A stretch of DNA of 64,000 nt from Lycocorax pyrrhopterus obiensis (taxonomy: Eukaryota > Chordata > Aves > Passeriformes > Paradisaeidae): NCBI GenBank assembly GCA_014706295.1, contig JACSVZ010000014.1, forward strand, positions 72,258,186-72,322,185, in the 5' to 3' direction. The stretch's first letter is position 1. Each line of letters begins with the position of its first letter. Made by a program: the position numbers and the translations under genes. The notes under the pieces were generated by a model. That model was not told the DNA's origin. It did not search any database and saw only the letters and a list, made by a program, of their open reading frames with translations. Positions 36,889-49,720 of the stretch are shown here, one piece after another.

Positions 36889-38217
36889 CTGGGCTTTGTT
36901 GTGGCATACCTGAAGCCCAGCTTGAGTTTGAATAACTATGGGTTGAACAACAAACAGGTATTAATTTAAGACTCAAAACAGGTTCACTGTGAAAATACAG
37001 TGAAATCTTAGTCAGGTGATATGTTAGAAAACAAAAGATGAGTCAAAAGATTCAAGTCCAAAGAAGGGTTGTAAGGACATTAACATCTGCAAAATTAAAA
37101 CTTCTGGAAAATGCTGTTTTACATTGGAGAACCAACAAACATCTTGCATTTATAGTTAAGGAGAGAACCTAGGGGAAAGGCAACAGCATCCTAAATTCGG
37201 TGTGTTATGTCAGTCTGAGGAACAATGAGTCTAAATTTCCCTTTCTGTAGGAAACTTGGATCTTATGTTTTAGGGAGAGCAGCTCACTGTGTGTCGTGAC
37301 AGCAGGGAAAGGCTGATTTTCTAGCGATCTGTGTAGGGGGTAGAACAGCTTTTTGGCCATTGATATTGTGGGAACAGAGCAAGGATCTGTCCAAAACCAG
37401 TACCTGCAGCTGTGGGTCTGTGTGCTCTGAAGGCAGGGATTGAATGAGCTGTGTCCCAGGAATCTGGAGGCACAGAACCTGCGCCATCTCTTTGTGCTTT
37501 GGGGTTTTATCAAATCTCAATCTTGCTGGTGAGTGAATATACTTAACATACTTGTGGGGTTTTTTTATTCATTTGTTTGTGTGTGGTTTTTTCTCTCTAA
37601 TCAGCAAGCTGTGTTACCTTTCATCACAGTGGGGGTGTTCTTCTATTTTAAGTTTCGAAAGCTGGGAAATGAAGCAGACCATGATTATCTAATAAAGTCT
37701 CTAGCTAATCCAGCTAATAACTATATGTGGTGTGTGTGTGAATGTGTTATCATGTGAAACACACATAAAAACATCTTAATTTTACATAATATATAACAGC
37801 TATTTGCAAACATACTGTGCTTCAGGTATAATTCGGGTATATCTACACTCCAGAGACCGTACGGAGGAATTGCAGCCACTTATGTGCCTCACATCTGGTC
37901 TGATACTTAGAAGTTTGGGAAACTGATAAGTTAGATAAGACCTAATCATCCTATGAATTCATGATGCACAGCTCTGTATTTCAAGTAAGAATTTGTTATA
38001 TGCAACAAAAGCACCGTCTAGGTTGGTTTTTTTTTACGTTATCGATAGTATTCCTCACTCTATGTACCTAAAACTTTTTAAAAGGGGGTCATTTGTAGAC
38101 AAAGAGGGGTTTTATGACTTGTATATAAAAGACTTATGTACATAAGACTTACAAATTATGATTTATGTGTATATGTCTTTGGTGAAGTTGTTTGAAAATG
38201 GAGAAAAAAGTACTCAC
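36889..38217. other. Presumed intron 1 sequence, no exon seen
   Basis: Unique AT-rich DNA between two CR1 copies. There is nothing beyond a short GT-rich run at 37728-37739 and a T-run near 38025-38034. Confidence 0.55.
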
Positions 38218-40150
38218 ACCACCACAGAATATGCTGAGTTGGAAGGGACCCACAACATCCATCGAGTCCAAACCCTGTCCCTGCACAGACACCCCAACAA
38301 CCCCACCCTGGGCATCCCTGGCAGCGCTGTCCAAACGCTCCTGGAGCTCTGGCAGCCTCGGGGCCGTGCCCATTCCCTGGGGAGCCTGGGCAGTGCCCAG
38401 CACCCTCTGGGGGCAGAGCCTTTACCTGATCTCCAAACTGAACCTCCCCTGACACAGCTCCAGTTGTTCCCTGGGTCCTGTCCCTGTCCCTGGGAGCAGA
38501 GATCAGAGCTGCCCCTCCTCTTCCTCTGATGGGGAAGCTGTAGCTGTGATGAGTCCCCCCTCGGTCTCCTCCTCTCCAGCTGAACACACCAAGTGCCCTC
38601 AGCCACTCCTCACGCAGCCCCTCCACACCATTGACCGTCCTCATTGCCCTTCTTTGGACCCTCTCTAACAGTTTAATGTCTTTTTGACACTGTGATGCCC
38701 AGAACTGCAAACAACGTTCCAGGCGAGGCCTCCCCAGCCCAGCCCAGAGCAGGACGATCCCTCCCTGGCCCGGCCGGCCATGCTGGGCCTGCTGCCCCCA
38801 GGACAGGGCGCAGCCACTGACCAGGACACCAGGCTCCTTCCCCTGGCACTGCTTTCCAGCCCCTCATTCCCCAGCCTGTCCGTACAGCCAGGGTTACCCC
38901 ATCCCAGGGGCAGAATCCAGCACCTTCTGCAGCTGAACCTCACGCGGCTGGTGCTGGCCCAGGCCTCTCATCTGTGCCGGCCTCTCTGCAGGGCCTCCCT
39001 GCCCTCGAGGGAGCCGACAGCTCCCCCAGCTTTGTGTCGTCTGTGAACTTGCTCAGGATTCTTTCCAGTCCTGCATCCAAGCAATTTGTGGGGATGTTAA
39101 GAAGCACAGGGCCGAGGATGGAGCCCTGCAGAACCTCAGTAGTGACAGGTCACCAGTCCAACGTCACCCCAGCCACCATGACCCTTTGTGCCTGACCCAT
39201 GAGCCAGCTGCTCACCCATCTCGTGGTGTGTTTATCCAGATGTGAGATGGACAGTTTGTCCAGAACAATCCTGGGAGAGACAGTGTCCAAAGCTTTCCCG
39301 AAATCCGGAAAGGTCCATCAGCTGGCTTCCCGTGATCCACTGGGTGAGTCACCTTGTCATGAAAAGAGATCAGGTTTGACAAGCAGGACTTTCCCCTCAT
39401 GAAACTGTGCTGGTGACTGCCTTGTCCTCCAGGTGTTTTTCAGTACCTCCCAGAGTAATCTTCTCCATAGCTTTACCAGGCTATGAAGTGAAACTGACAG
39501 GCCTGTACTTTCCAGAGTCCATCTTTCCCTTCTTGAAAACTGGGACAGTGTTTTCCAGCTTACAGTCAGCTGGGATCTCTCCAGATTCCCAAGACTGCTC
39601 AAAAATCATTGAGAGGGGTTTTGTGATGACATCAGCAGCTGTTTGAGGATTCTTGGATGAATCCCATCAGGCCCCACAGATTTGTAGGGATCCAGCTGGA
39701 GCAGCAGATCCCACGCAGTTTCAGGGTTGACTGGGGGCTGGTCATTCTCACAGTCATGGTCCTCCAGCTCAGGGCACTGGAACCCCCTTGGTCCATCCAT
39801 GTCAAAGGAGGAGGTAAAGGATGCATTGAACACCTCAGCCTTGTCCCTGTCCCTGTCTGTGACGTGACCATCCTCATCCTGGAACAGGCCAGTGGTATTT
39901 TCGCACTGCCTATTTCCATTATTTTATTCAGAAAACCTCTTTTTCTTGTACCCCGCAGTTCTGGCACCCCCAACTCCAGCTGAGCTTTGGCCACACGAAT
40001 TTTCTCCCTACAGTGGCAGCAGGATCTCTGTGTTCTTCCCACAGAGCCACCTGGCCCTGCTCACACTGGGCACACACACCTTCCTTTTTCGCCTTATTTC
40101 CAAGAGAATATTCCTGTTTAGCCAAGCCATCCTTCTGCCTCACCTCGTTT
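38218..40150 (-). mobile_element. CR1 LINE, long 5'-truncated copy with degenerate reverse transcriptase
   Basis: At about 1.9 kb this is the longest element in the window. On the minus strand it reads, in order: a CREKIRVAKAQLELG segment (near 39990), VGPDGIHPRILKQ (near 39660), an LDFSKAF-like block (near 39295, changed to PDFGKALDTV), LQGSILGP (near 39115), the polymerase catalytic box FxDD (FTDD, about 39033-39047), LGWGNPGCTDRLGNE (near 38880) and QKDIKLLERVQRRA (near 38670). It then reaches a classic avian CR1 tail next to CACAGAATATGCTGAGTTGG (plus strand) at 38222. CR1 elements move by target-primed reverse transcription. This copy lacks the ORF1 and endonuclease parts and has several frameshifts and stops, so it is dead. 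Its 3' end belongs to a different CR1 subgroup from the short copies. Confidence 0.94.
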
Positions 40151-42559
40151 AAGTAGAGGATCCTGGATTATCTCAGCTCTCCCAACTGCGGCAGCAGAAC
40201 GACAAGCTTTTGGTTTTAGGAGTTAGGATTTCAGGCGCAGTACTGAAAGCAGCAAGCTGAAGTGAGCAGATGACAGCAGGGAGGAGCAGCAGATGGATAA
40301 GAGGCTCAAGAAGATCAGCACTCCTTGAGCAGAGCCAGGGCAGGAGCTTGGCACATCCCAGCAGGAGACTGATGGTGTGAGAGAAAAATGTGCCTCAGAT
40401 TTGTGGGTTGTTTGTGACCCCAGAGGCTGCAGAGGACGGGAAGGGGAGCAAAGCCTCCCCCAGGGGAGGTGGGAGGTTGGATGTGCTATTTCTCTGCTGC
40501 CTCCTCTCCCATGTGATGTGGGGGAGAGTGGGGTCAGATACAGAGGTATAACCCGCCCAGGAAGCAGTTTTTGCATCCAGTGGCGGCTCTTGATTAAAGC
40601 TGATGGACAAATGTTCTAACTCAGAAGGCTCTATCAGAATATTGCAGTTCTGAGCACACAGTAGTTTAACCAGTGAACAGATTCACTCTGGAGTGTAGCT
40701 TGCCCACCTGGGACAGCACGAGCCTCGGTACCTGTGAAGTGCTTCACACTATGGATTTGAACCCTAGAGTTTCAAATTTTTAATTTTAATGCAAAGAGGG
40801 CATTTTTTCAGCATTTTCCAAATAACCTTCTCTCCTTCTTCCTGCCCCTCACCCCTTGTGACTACTTTTTCCTTGATTGTTTTCAGTTCTAAAAAACACA
40901 AGGCATTTATTTGTGCAGAGTCAGATCATGGTCCTACTGTAGGATAAAACTACCGTTTAGACATACAGAGCTTTTTATTCGTGTCTTTGAGTACTGTCAC
41001 AATAGTAACTTTTTGACAGCTCAAAAAAAAACCCCAAACCAAACATGAAAGAGATGACTGCTTTGCTAATTTTTAGCTGCAGTAATTTTATTTGCCGAGC
41101 TTCTGTGTAGGGAGGCTGACAAAAATCTCTGCAAAAACTGCTTTTTTTCCCTATCATTGTCAGGATGCTGTGTCAACCTGCATAATTATGGAGAGCTGTG
41201 ACAGCAGAGCATAAATAACAGTAATTTCTGGCATCTGATTACCCATGGCTTAGGTTTCTGCAACAGTGAAGCTACAACAGATCACACAAGAAATACTTAC
41301 GGATAAAACTTGCATGCACTAAGCAGAGGCGTGAAAAATAGGGAAAAAATAAAATAAATTAGATTTATTTTATGTTTGGCATTTATTTACATCTTTCAGT
41401 CCTTCTCTCCGTCATGCTTCTATGACTTCCAGGTGTCATTGCACAAAACCAGCCCCTGAAATCCGGGTTTCCTCCCTGATTACTCTGTAGTACAGTTCTT
41501 TTGACCATCCTGCTTTAATTTGTTTGCCAGGTTTATTTTGGGTTTTTTCTTTTACTCCTTTTCCAGCTCAGGCTTTTGAAGTAGAGATGGAGAAACTATT
41601 ATATGCAATGTAACTTGTCAGATTCCTTGCTTGTGTGAGGAATTGCAGGGGATTGCTTTGCAAGGTCTTTTCTAGGTTAAAAACTAAGACCCACTAGCTG
41701 ATTGCTTTCAGATACTGTTCCAGAACTATTTTAAAACCATGCTATGCTGTTTATTTGAAAAATTTTAAGGGAAGATTAGCTTGATACTGTGAATAGTGTA
41801 CAGCGTGGATGGGGAAATGATGTGCTGTTGTCATGGGAAGTAGCTGAAATGACGTAGCAGCTTCCTTCTGTGCTGCACGCTATATATGTTCATTTAATGA
41901 TGCTTTTGTGTAATTTCTTTAACGTCTTTTTTTGCGGTTTACCTTCAGACCTTGTACAGAATGATGCATTCCTTATAGATAGCCCTTCAGGATAAAGATC
42001 AACCTCTTTGATGATGACTTTCATTTTCCTGGGTATGATCAAGCCCATCCTATTCTGACATCTTGGCTTTCTTCACCAGGCTTCACTTCAACCTGGTATC
42101 CTTATTCAGGGAGATGAATTATTTCAGAAATTTCTCTTAGAAGTGCTTCATCTTTGTACTGTGGCACAGTTACATGAATGCTCTGGTTCCTTCCTAGGGT
42201 GGTTTTACTTAACCTTAAACTCTTCTCCAAACGTGGGTCTTGTGGTTCAGCCTGTCACTAAAGTCATAAGACAAAAAAAAAAAATGCAATTGAAGAAATG
42301 TCAGGCATATCTGGGAATGTAGTGTCAGATGTATCCTTTCTTTTGTGAAATCCATCAGGGAAGAAAAAAATCAAAGCAACATTCTGAACAAGAGCTCGGA
42401 AATCAGCTGGAATAAAGTGTGATTGACTACATATATTGACTTAATGTTAATACCACATCTATATTGGTTCACGCAGCAAGCACGGTGATTGCTCATGTAT
42501 GCCTCAATATCTTTCTGTAGAGATGAATAATTACGCAACAATGTGCATTTAAAACCAGA
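40151..42559. other. Presumed intron 1 sequence, no exon seen
   Basis: Unique DNA. ORFs of 60-117 codons near 40.2-41.2 kb show no coding signature. There is an AT-rich ATTTTATTT patch at 41345-41390. Confidence 0.55.
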
Positions 42560-42822
42560 GAATTATAGAGTAATAGAATGGTTTTGGCTGGGGAGGGACC
42601 TTAAAGCCCATCCAATGCCACCCCTTGCCATGGGCAGGGACACCTCCCACTGTCGCAGGGTGCTCCAAGCCCCAGTGTCCAGCCTGGCCTTGGGCACTGC
42701 CAGGGATCCAGGGGCAGCCACAGCTGCTCTGGGCACCCTGTGCCAGGGCCTGCCCACCCTCCCAGGGAACAATTTCCTTTTAATATTTAATCTAAACCTT
42801 CTCTCTGTCAGCTTGAAGCCAA
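42560..42822 (-). mobile_element. CR1 LINE, 3' end
   Basis: Antisense on the plus strand. It opens with AATTATAGAGTAATAGAATGG, the reverse complement of the octamer tail, followed by GGGACCTTAAAGCCCATCC and the block CAGCCACAGCTGCTCTGGGC. It is truncated at about 42822 near CTGTCAGCTTGAAGCC. The 147-codon minus-strand ORF across it is CR1 3' region plus flanking DNA, not a gene. Confidence 0.93.
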
Positions 42823-45800
42823 AGTGCTGAGTGTGAATAAACGTGGAGCAGTAAAGGTGCAGCTCTGACCCATGGGTCAGAGCAGTTTGGTCAGGGAGGG
42901 GTGAAACAAGTATGTGGTCTGTAGGAAACTTCCTGAGTCTCCAAAGTTTTTTACTGCAAGACAAAGCTGAGACGAGCAACTCGGTGAGATTTGATAGTGT
43001 GGCCAAAGCCCATCTAATTTCTCTGCCACTGGCTTTTTCCTAATTCCAGCACTGGTGATAGTCTCACATAGAGCAGTAAAATTTACTGCTCTAGTACGTT
43101 TATATTCTTGGAATGGCTTAGGGCAGGCGAGTCCCAGTGATGGTGCAAGGAAGGGAGATGGGGACAAGGAGGGAGGAGCAAGTGGCATGGACAGAGTTGT
43201 TGAACACTCGCTGTGTCCTCAGCTGTTTCGTTTGGGGGGGAGTTACGGATAACTTTTTCAGTGCCAGTTTTACACATTTTTTTGCCAAGAAATAAGTTTC
43301 TGCACTGACCCTAAGGCACAGGGTGCCAGATTTCCCCCTGCCTCGTGTATAGCTGTGTATTCCCCACTGTGGAAATATGCTGAAGTCAGATCCATGAGTA
43401 TCCATTGCATTCCTCGCTGCTTTGTCTTGGCATGGATGAAGGCAGAGGAGCAAATTCCACATTTCCCTGGCCATCTCCCGGTCCTAAGTGGCCATCTCAC
43501 CAACCTGGGGCAGATCCAGTGTTGATTAACTCTACTGCCCCAGTGGGTTGTTTTGTTGAGGACAGATTACAGTGTTTTTCTTCCCTAATTATTTTGTTGC
43601 AAATATTTGTCTTGTGGATAAAGATCGCTCCTGGGCCACTCAGAGCAGGCGAGGCTTGGAAGCTCCCCATGGTCTCTCAGTGGAAACAGGAGGAGCTGCC
43701 TGCCTTAGAAATCCTGCTCTGGCTTAATTCCAGACAAGAAATCTGTTTTAAAACTACCAGGGAGTCAATGTGGTTCTGGCTCCTTCGCTCAGACCAGCTG
43801 AAGGCTGAGCAGGAAGAAAGAAAGAAGACAAAATGGGTAAAATCATTGCGTGCTTCAGTTACATCAGGAGGGAAAAGAGAAAACTTCAAAATGTCTGAGA
43901 TCAATGACTGACTAATTTTGGCCAATCAGCCCACTGCTTGATTGTTTGGGTTTTTTGATAAAGAAATTCTTGAGGTTTTGTGGTTTATTTTTTTAAAATT
44001 CCTGTAGAGAGTAATTAACAATTAAAAATCGGTATATTGGTTTCGTTTCCAGTTGAATTCCGGCTAAAGCATTATACTTGTAGAAAAATCTGAACAGAGT
44101 CTTAAATTCTATCTAAACATTTCCTTTTGAGGCAGAGGAAGGAAGGAAAAATGTCCCAAAACTGTACCCCAGCTTCTCTGGAATAAAAATCACTGATATG
44201 TAATTATAATTTTTTAATATATATATTTTTTTAATCTAGAGGAGCACCATTTGCAGAGCTGAAGAATTGTAGCAAAAGCCTATACTTTTAGTGATTTTTG
44301 AGTGTTTTTTGAGTTTCAGGAAGCTACCCTTTCACTCTATTAATGTTCTAGTCTGTCAGATAATCACGAAGTCTTGTGCTGGCATCTTTCACAGCAATCT
44401 TTTGTCCCTTGTGTCACATCAAGCTTTTTTCCTGTCGTTGCCACCCATCTCTTATCCTTGACGTGTCTGTACCTTCCATCCTTGAAGTCTGAAAACAAAG
44501 GTCAGTACATCAAGTAGGAAAAGGCACCTACTTTTAAGAGAAATTATGAGTTTTGATGACTTATGTCTGACAAAAGCCATGCTATGGGTCTCCTGTAGTG
44601 CCAGCTCCAGTGTTGCAGGCACAGCAGCTGCCTGAATATCTGTCTCATTTTGTGTGTGTGGGAGAAGTGTTGGTGTACTGGAAATATTTACCCAAAGAGT
44701 TTCAGGGATCTCACAAGCAGGGAATCATCTGGAAATGCTGTTTCAGGAGAAGTCTCATTTAATGTCATTCAGTGTTTTTCTCACTTTATTACGGTGCATG
44801 CAGGAGATTCTAATTTCTTCCTTGTTTTCGAAGTGAGGTGCAAGAAGCTTTTACAATTGAAATTGAAAATGCCTGGCCCTTGCAGCATGGTATATGTATC
44901 TTGTAACCGTTGGGCTAATTTTTAAAAGCCTTTTATGTAGGATCTCAGAAGAAATTTTCTGTAGGAAAAGCAGGTGTGGAAAGAGCCTGGTTTTGCTCTG
45001 CCCCATTTTTCTGTTAAGATACAGAAGTAAGATTACTGAAGATTTTAGAGATATTCCGTATGTTCTTTGAAAAAGAACAACATAAAAGACACAAAATTGC
45101 TGTTCTAGGAGATTACAGGCTAGAGTGTGTATCTGCTGAAATTGGCCTTATGGAAGGTGCTTCTTCAAGGTTGATGTGGTTTGAAAAATAAAATACCAAC
45201 TTCTTTTGCCTCCTACCCTCCCTGAGTCACCCCTGCTCTTTGGCTTCCCCCAGGGTTTGTACGTTGGGGAGCAATCTGAAGGGTGGGCATCACTCCACCG
45301 GTGATTGATGAATTCTTATTTCTTCTGCCTGGGTGAAAAGTGAGAGGATTTAGTCTTGATGGACTTTAAGGCGTAGCAGACCCTATATTCTTCTGGTGGA
45401 AATGAGGACTTTGAAGAAATTGCATCTCTGTGGAGTTTGTGGTGTGGTGCCAGTGTTGTTCTTGGGGCAGCCCAGATGTGTCCCCACATGGTCCTGTCAG
45501 ACCACATGGGGACTCTGGTTGAAAACGGCAGTGGCAGGAATTGTACAAGGGTTATCTGGGGAGGAGGGGTCGTTGCTGTACTACCGTGCAATATTTTTTT
45601 TGGCTTTTGCCTTTTCCTAACATATCTGTACGCACTAATGCAGGACAGATCTTTTTACAGTATTTACATTCTGCAAGTGTTCACCAAAAAGTGAAGAGTG
45701 GTGGTGATGTTTGTAGACGAAACAGGTTTCTGCATTCAGTACACCTCTCTCAGGCTGTCAAAAAATTGTCTGGGAATGTTCCCCTGCATTAAAAATGACT

Positions 45801-47284
45801 GTATTTATCCTTGGTATCTGTGTAGTGACCTAGTTTGTTTATCACTAACTACCTTGAATTTTTAGACTGCATGTACTGTTGTCTGGCAGAGTAAAAAAGG
45901 AATTTATTTATATATTTACTTATTTATTAATGTATTTTTGTGGAAAGAGGTGTAATTCTCTTCTGTTTGGCTGGGGTTTTTTTTGTTTCTTCAAGACTGA
46001 AGTTTTCATGAAATCCTAATTTCTCCTTTTGCACAAAGGCTTTACATGGAATTTTTCACTTTTCCTGGAACTCTTCAGTTAATTGAAAGCTTTCTAATAG
46101 TTCTGATAATTAGCCATATTAGAAGTTATAATGGCCGAGAAGTAGAGCCAGGTGCAGGTGCAGTACACTTAGGGCAGGAAATGTTGACAAAAAGCTTCAC
46201 TGCGTCAAACATGATGATATTTGAAAGTATTTTCAGGTTCTGGATTTATATTGTACCCTAACCCACTGCTTTTCCTTGGCTGATTATTTTATCCCTTTTT
46301 CTTTTTCTTTGGTTTATTTTTCTCTTCGTTTCCCAATTTGAACTCAGCTGAACTTCAGGATTTTTGATTTTTCCATTGGTGGTTCAAAGACCGAGAGCCC
46401 TGATAGATGTTAATCCAAACTCGATGTTGAAAGTAGGTTGCTTTTCAGATTTAACTTTTTACAGAATATGGATTTTTGTGGCTTCTCTTGATTTTAATAA
46501 TGCAGTGACACTTCTACTGAATACAGCCAGAATAACTTTGCACTGAAGCTGCCTCTAGATTAACGTCTGCAGCTTTGCCAAAACTATTATCTATATTGCA
46601 AGCTGTCACTTTATGTCCAAACTAAATAATTAAATCTTCAGATCAGATGTGCAGTTTTTTTATTATTATAGACATAGCTTAGGATTTTATGATTTCAAAG
46701 AACCTTTGGGAAAAAAGGACTGTATTACAGCCTACTGGAGAGTGGGCTAAAACCTCTCTGAAATTTTTGATTGTTAAATTAGATTCTTGGGTTTGGATTC
46801 CTGCTTTTCAGGCAAAAACAGAGATAAAAACTGCCAGCACTGCATTAGATATGTCATGCCTTACCCATTGGGAGTCTCTTCATGATCTGATCCGGGGCCC
46901 TTAATCTGTGTTGCTTGCCAGCAATTATGTAAAACATTTATCAATTTTTTCAATACAAAATGGTAAAGTCATGCTTTTGCAATGTGCCAGTTGAGTAGCA
47001 CTATTTGTACCCAAAATGAACACCTCTGTCTTTCTAGTGTAGATGTCGCAGGTGGCTGTTTACTTTTGCCAACAGCTCCAGTCCTGTGTTGTGAGGGAGG
47101 AGAGAAATCTAAGGGACCACCCCCAAGTGAGCTGTGGGTGGAAATCTCCATGACTGGGGAATCTGGAAACTCATAATTTCTGATGTCACATCTCAGACCC
47201 CATCCCCACTTCTGCTTTTGTGGTTACAGGGGACTGAGAATAGGGGGGGAAAAATTAAAGTAATACAACCTCCCCCTGGGTCAG
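42823..47284. other. Presumed intron 1 sequence, no exon seen
   Basis: Mostly unique AT-rich DNA. The 168-codon ORF at 43405-43911 was inspected and shows no recognisable domain. An imperfect 14-bp inverted repeat (12 of 14 pairs) lies at 45480-45513. AT-only patches lie near 44200-44237 and 45900-45940. Confidence 0.55.
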
Positions 47285-47740
47285 TGGGACAGGATGGACA
47301 TGATGGACATGACGGACAGGAGGGATTTCATCCAAGAGTGCTGGGAGCTGGCCAGTGCCTGTGCAGGGTGAGACCTCTGTCACCTCTGGGAGGTCCAGGG
47401 ATGACCCTCGTGGCCAAACAAAGGTGAATGTCGCACCCATGTTCCAAAAAGTCCGAAGGGTCAGCTGAAGGGGAAGCTCCAGGCTGGTCAGCCTTGCTCG
47501 GTCCCTGGGAAAACCACGGAGCACGTTCCTGGGTATGGGATGGAGAGGGTGCCTTGGAGCTGTCAGCATGGGTTTAAATCACACCTGACCCACCTGATGT
47601 GCTGGGGAGAGATGACTGGAGGTGTCTGGGGGAGAGCAGAGGGTGTGCTGTGCCTGGGCTAGAGCAGGGGCCTTGGCACTGCCACTCCTCCCACATCCAG
47701 GAAAGAACTGCTTAAATGGGTATGAGGTCGGGGAGAGCAC
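47285..47740 (+). mobile_element. Old CR1-like LINE reverse-transcriptase remnant
   Basis: No CR1 3' block is present, but translated pieces in shifting frames follow the CR1 RT order: GFHPRVLG (near 47325, family GIHPRVL), VAPMFQKVRR (near 47430, family VTPxFKKG), LVSLARSLGKPRS (near 47490, family VSLTSVPGK), QHGFK-like (near 47570) and EMTGGVWGRAEGVLCL (near 47610, the region before the LDFSKAF box). The order agrees with that of the 38-40 kb copy, read on the plus strand. Many frameshifts show great age. It could belong to another LINE of the CR1/L2/L3 clade. Confidence 0.6.
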
Positions 47741-49299
47741 GGTGGTGTTGTTGGGGGCTGGAACTCCTTCCCTGCAGACAGAGGGACCTGTGGGACCAGG
47801 GCCGTGTCATTGCAGGGGCAGATTGAGGAGCAGATTGAGTCCCTGCAGAAGAGTGAGACTGAGGAGACAGAGACAGCAGTGCATGGCGGGAGAGTCAGAG
47901 TCACTTTCTCTATAAATATGACCCTCAGTGGGGGTGAGGATGAAGCTTCATGCCCCTTATAACCCCCATTTTGTGTATCTGTGTGAGCTAAAGCATTGCT
48001 CAATTCCCTCCTGCAGAATAGTCTCTCCTTTCAATGGAAAAAATAGGACTGTATTTTATGTAGATGCCAGCGAAATGAAATTTAAAATATACGGGGTGCA
48101 TCTGATGTTTTTTGGGTTTGTTTGCTCATTTACTTTGTAATTGTTGCTTATCATTAATAAAGTAGACTAAACAGCATTAAACAAGCTGTGATTTTCAATG
48201 TTGTCATTTTTTTGTTTTGCAGTTTTCACTTTATAGTCTTGCAGTTGTGTGGGCTGCCAGTGAGAACCCCAAAACAAAGATTTACTTCCATTATTAACTT
48301 TCCTTTATTTTTGTTTATGAAATCCAAGTGGAAAAAACAAACGCGTAGCAATATGTAGAGATTCTTCTTGGATGTTTTCCTCCTAGAGATAGTAATAGAA
48401 ATGTCCAATTTCCAGATTGTGACGGAAAACCATGGCTAATTCAAACACGTTGGAATGAAGTTACGAGCCTGCATTTTAAAGTGAATTCTAGATTTGGCAC
48501 AAGAGATCTCAGATGAAAACCTCCTGCTGAGATGATGAGGTTTATAGATTTAAGATTCAGTGATCATGCGAAGAGTTTAACAACTCTGCTGATATGAGTG
48601 TTAAGGGAAGAAGTTAAAATGAACTGAATTGGTGATTCATTTTGGTTACACTCTGGGGGAAGAGCAGACATTTTCTAATAATTAATTATCTAATTTAAAA
48701 CCTCCCTATTTCTTGACTGAGGTAAAAAATGAGGTATTTTGTATAATAAAGCAGCTGATCTTTAAAACTAATGGAAAGTGGTTTTATATTTTTCAGAAAA
48801 ACTGTAGGCGCTTCAGTTCACTGGCTCTGCCTCAGGAAATCAGTTTCAAGCAAATTAGCTAGTAAAATGAATGCACCCTGCACTGGTTTATTAATGAAAG
48901 CAGTGTGTAAACACAGCTGATCAGTATATGGCAACCTGCATAAGAGGACAAATAAAAATATGAGTGAATTAAATGATTTTGATTACTGACCGTTGATCAT
49001 GAGCTGTGTTTGGTATGAAATGTTTCTTTTACTTGAACAACGAAAACGTGTTGGTCCAATAAGCCAGGCAGTTTTCATTGCCTTTGATTGCCTTAGTCAG
49101 AGATTGAGCACACTCAGTAGAACTTAGAAGTAGGAAAGTGCACACCCTTGCAGTGCTGTGCTTGTGGAAGGTGCACCCTGAGATGTAAACGTTTCAGCCT
49201 TTATCACAAAAATCCTCAACTGAGGCTTGTGTTCCGGATTAATGTTCAGATTTCTGAACATGCTTACACACCAGGATCCCAGAGGGAGCGAGTCCCAAA
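47741..49299. other. Presumed intron 1 sequence, no exon seen
   Basis: Unique AT-rich DNA. No repeat or exon is recognised. Confidence 0.5.
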
Positions 49300-49720
49300 C
49301 GTCTCGACCCATTTGGTAGGGGGCAAGATTATAAATTCTCATCAGGCTGAAGAGAAACACCAGTCCACGTGACAAGAGACCTCTTATGCTTTATTATATA
49401 GTTAGTTGCCTTAACTCCAGCAATTAGCCACTATTAACTCTCAAAAGCTTTGGTTAACAAGCCCTTAAATTTTACAAGCTCCAGCAACAAACTTCAGGTA
49501 CCAAGATCTCAACTTTTACAATTACAATTATAGCTGACAAGCTCCCAGTCCTCTTAATAAACTTTGGTGCAGAGTAAAGGGTAGAATAGGATAATTATGC
49601 CCAGATACAGCAGGAGAGGAGAGACATGAAGATGGAAGAGAGAGAAGAAGAGCAAGTACCACCAGTCCTTAGATCCCACATTGGTCCTGCCACGTGAGTG
49701 GTCCAGGTCTGGCCTCAACA
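49300..49720 (-). mobile_element. Possible degraded LTR with adjacent leader (minus strand)
   Basis: On the minus strand a TATATAATAAAGC segment (plus 49390-49402) combines a TATA box and an AATAAA signal. It is followed by about 80 bp that could be R-U5, ending near CCCCCTACCA, and then by TTTGGGACTCGCTCCCTCTG (plus 49279-49298), which partly resembles a retroviral primer-binding region for tRNA-Pro. The U3 side might begin at TGTTGAGGCC near 49719. Neither target duplications nor internal genes could be identified, so this is tentative. Confidence 0.33.

Noticed and set aside
43405..43911. 168-codon ORF
   Set aside because: Composition and sequence show no domain, and there is no promoter or splice context. 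It is treated as a chance ORF.
45480..45513. Imperfect 14-bp inverted repeat (12 of 14 paired) with 6-bp loop
   Set aside because: Two central mismatches. No terminator or transposon logic applies here, and it is weaker than the perfect repeat at 28696.
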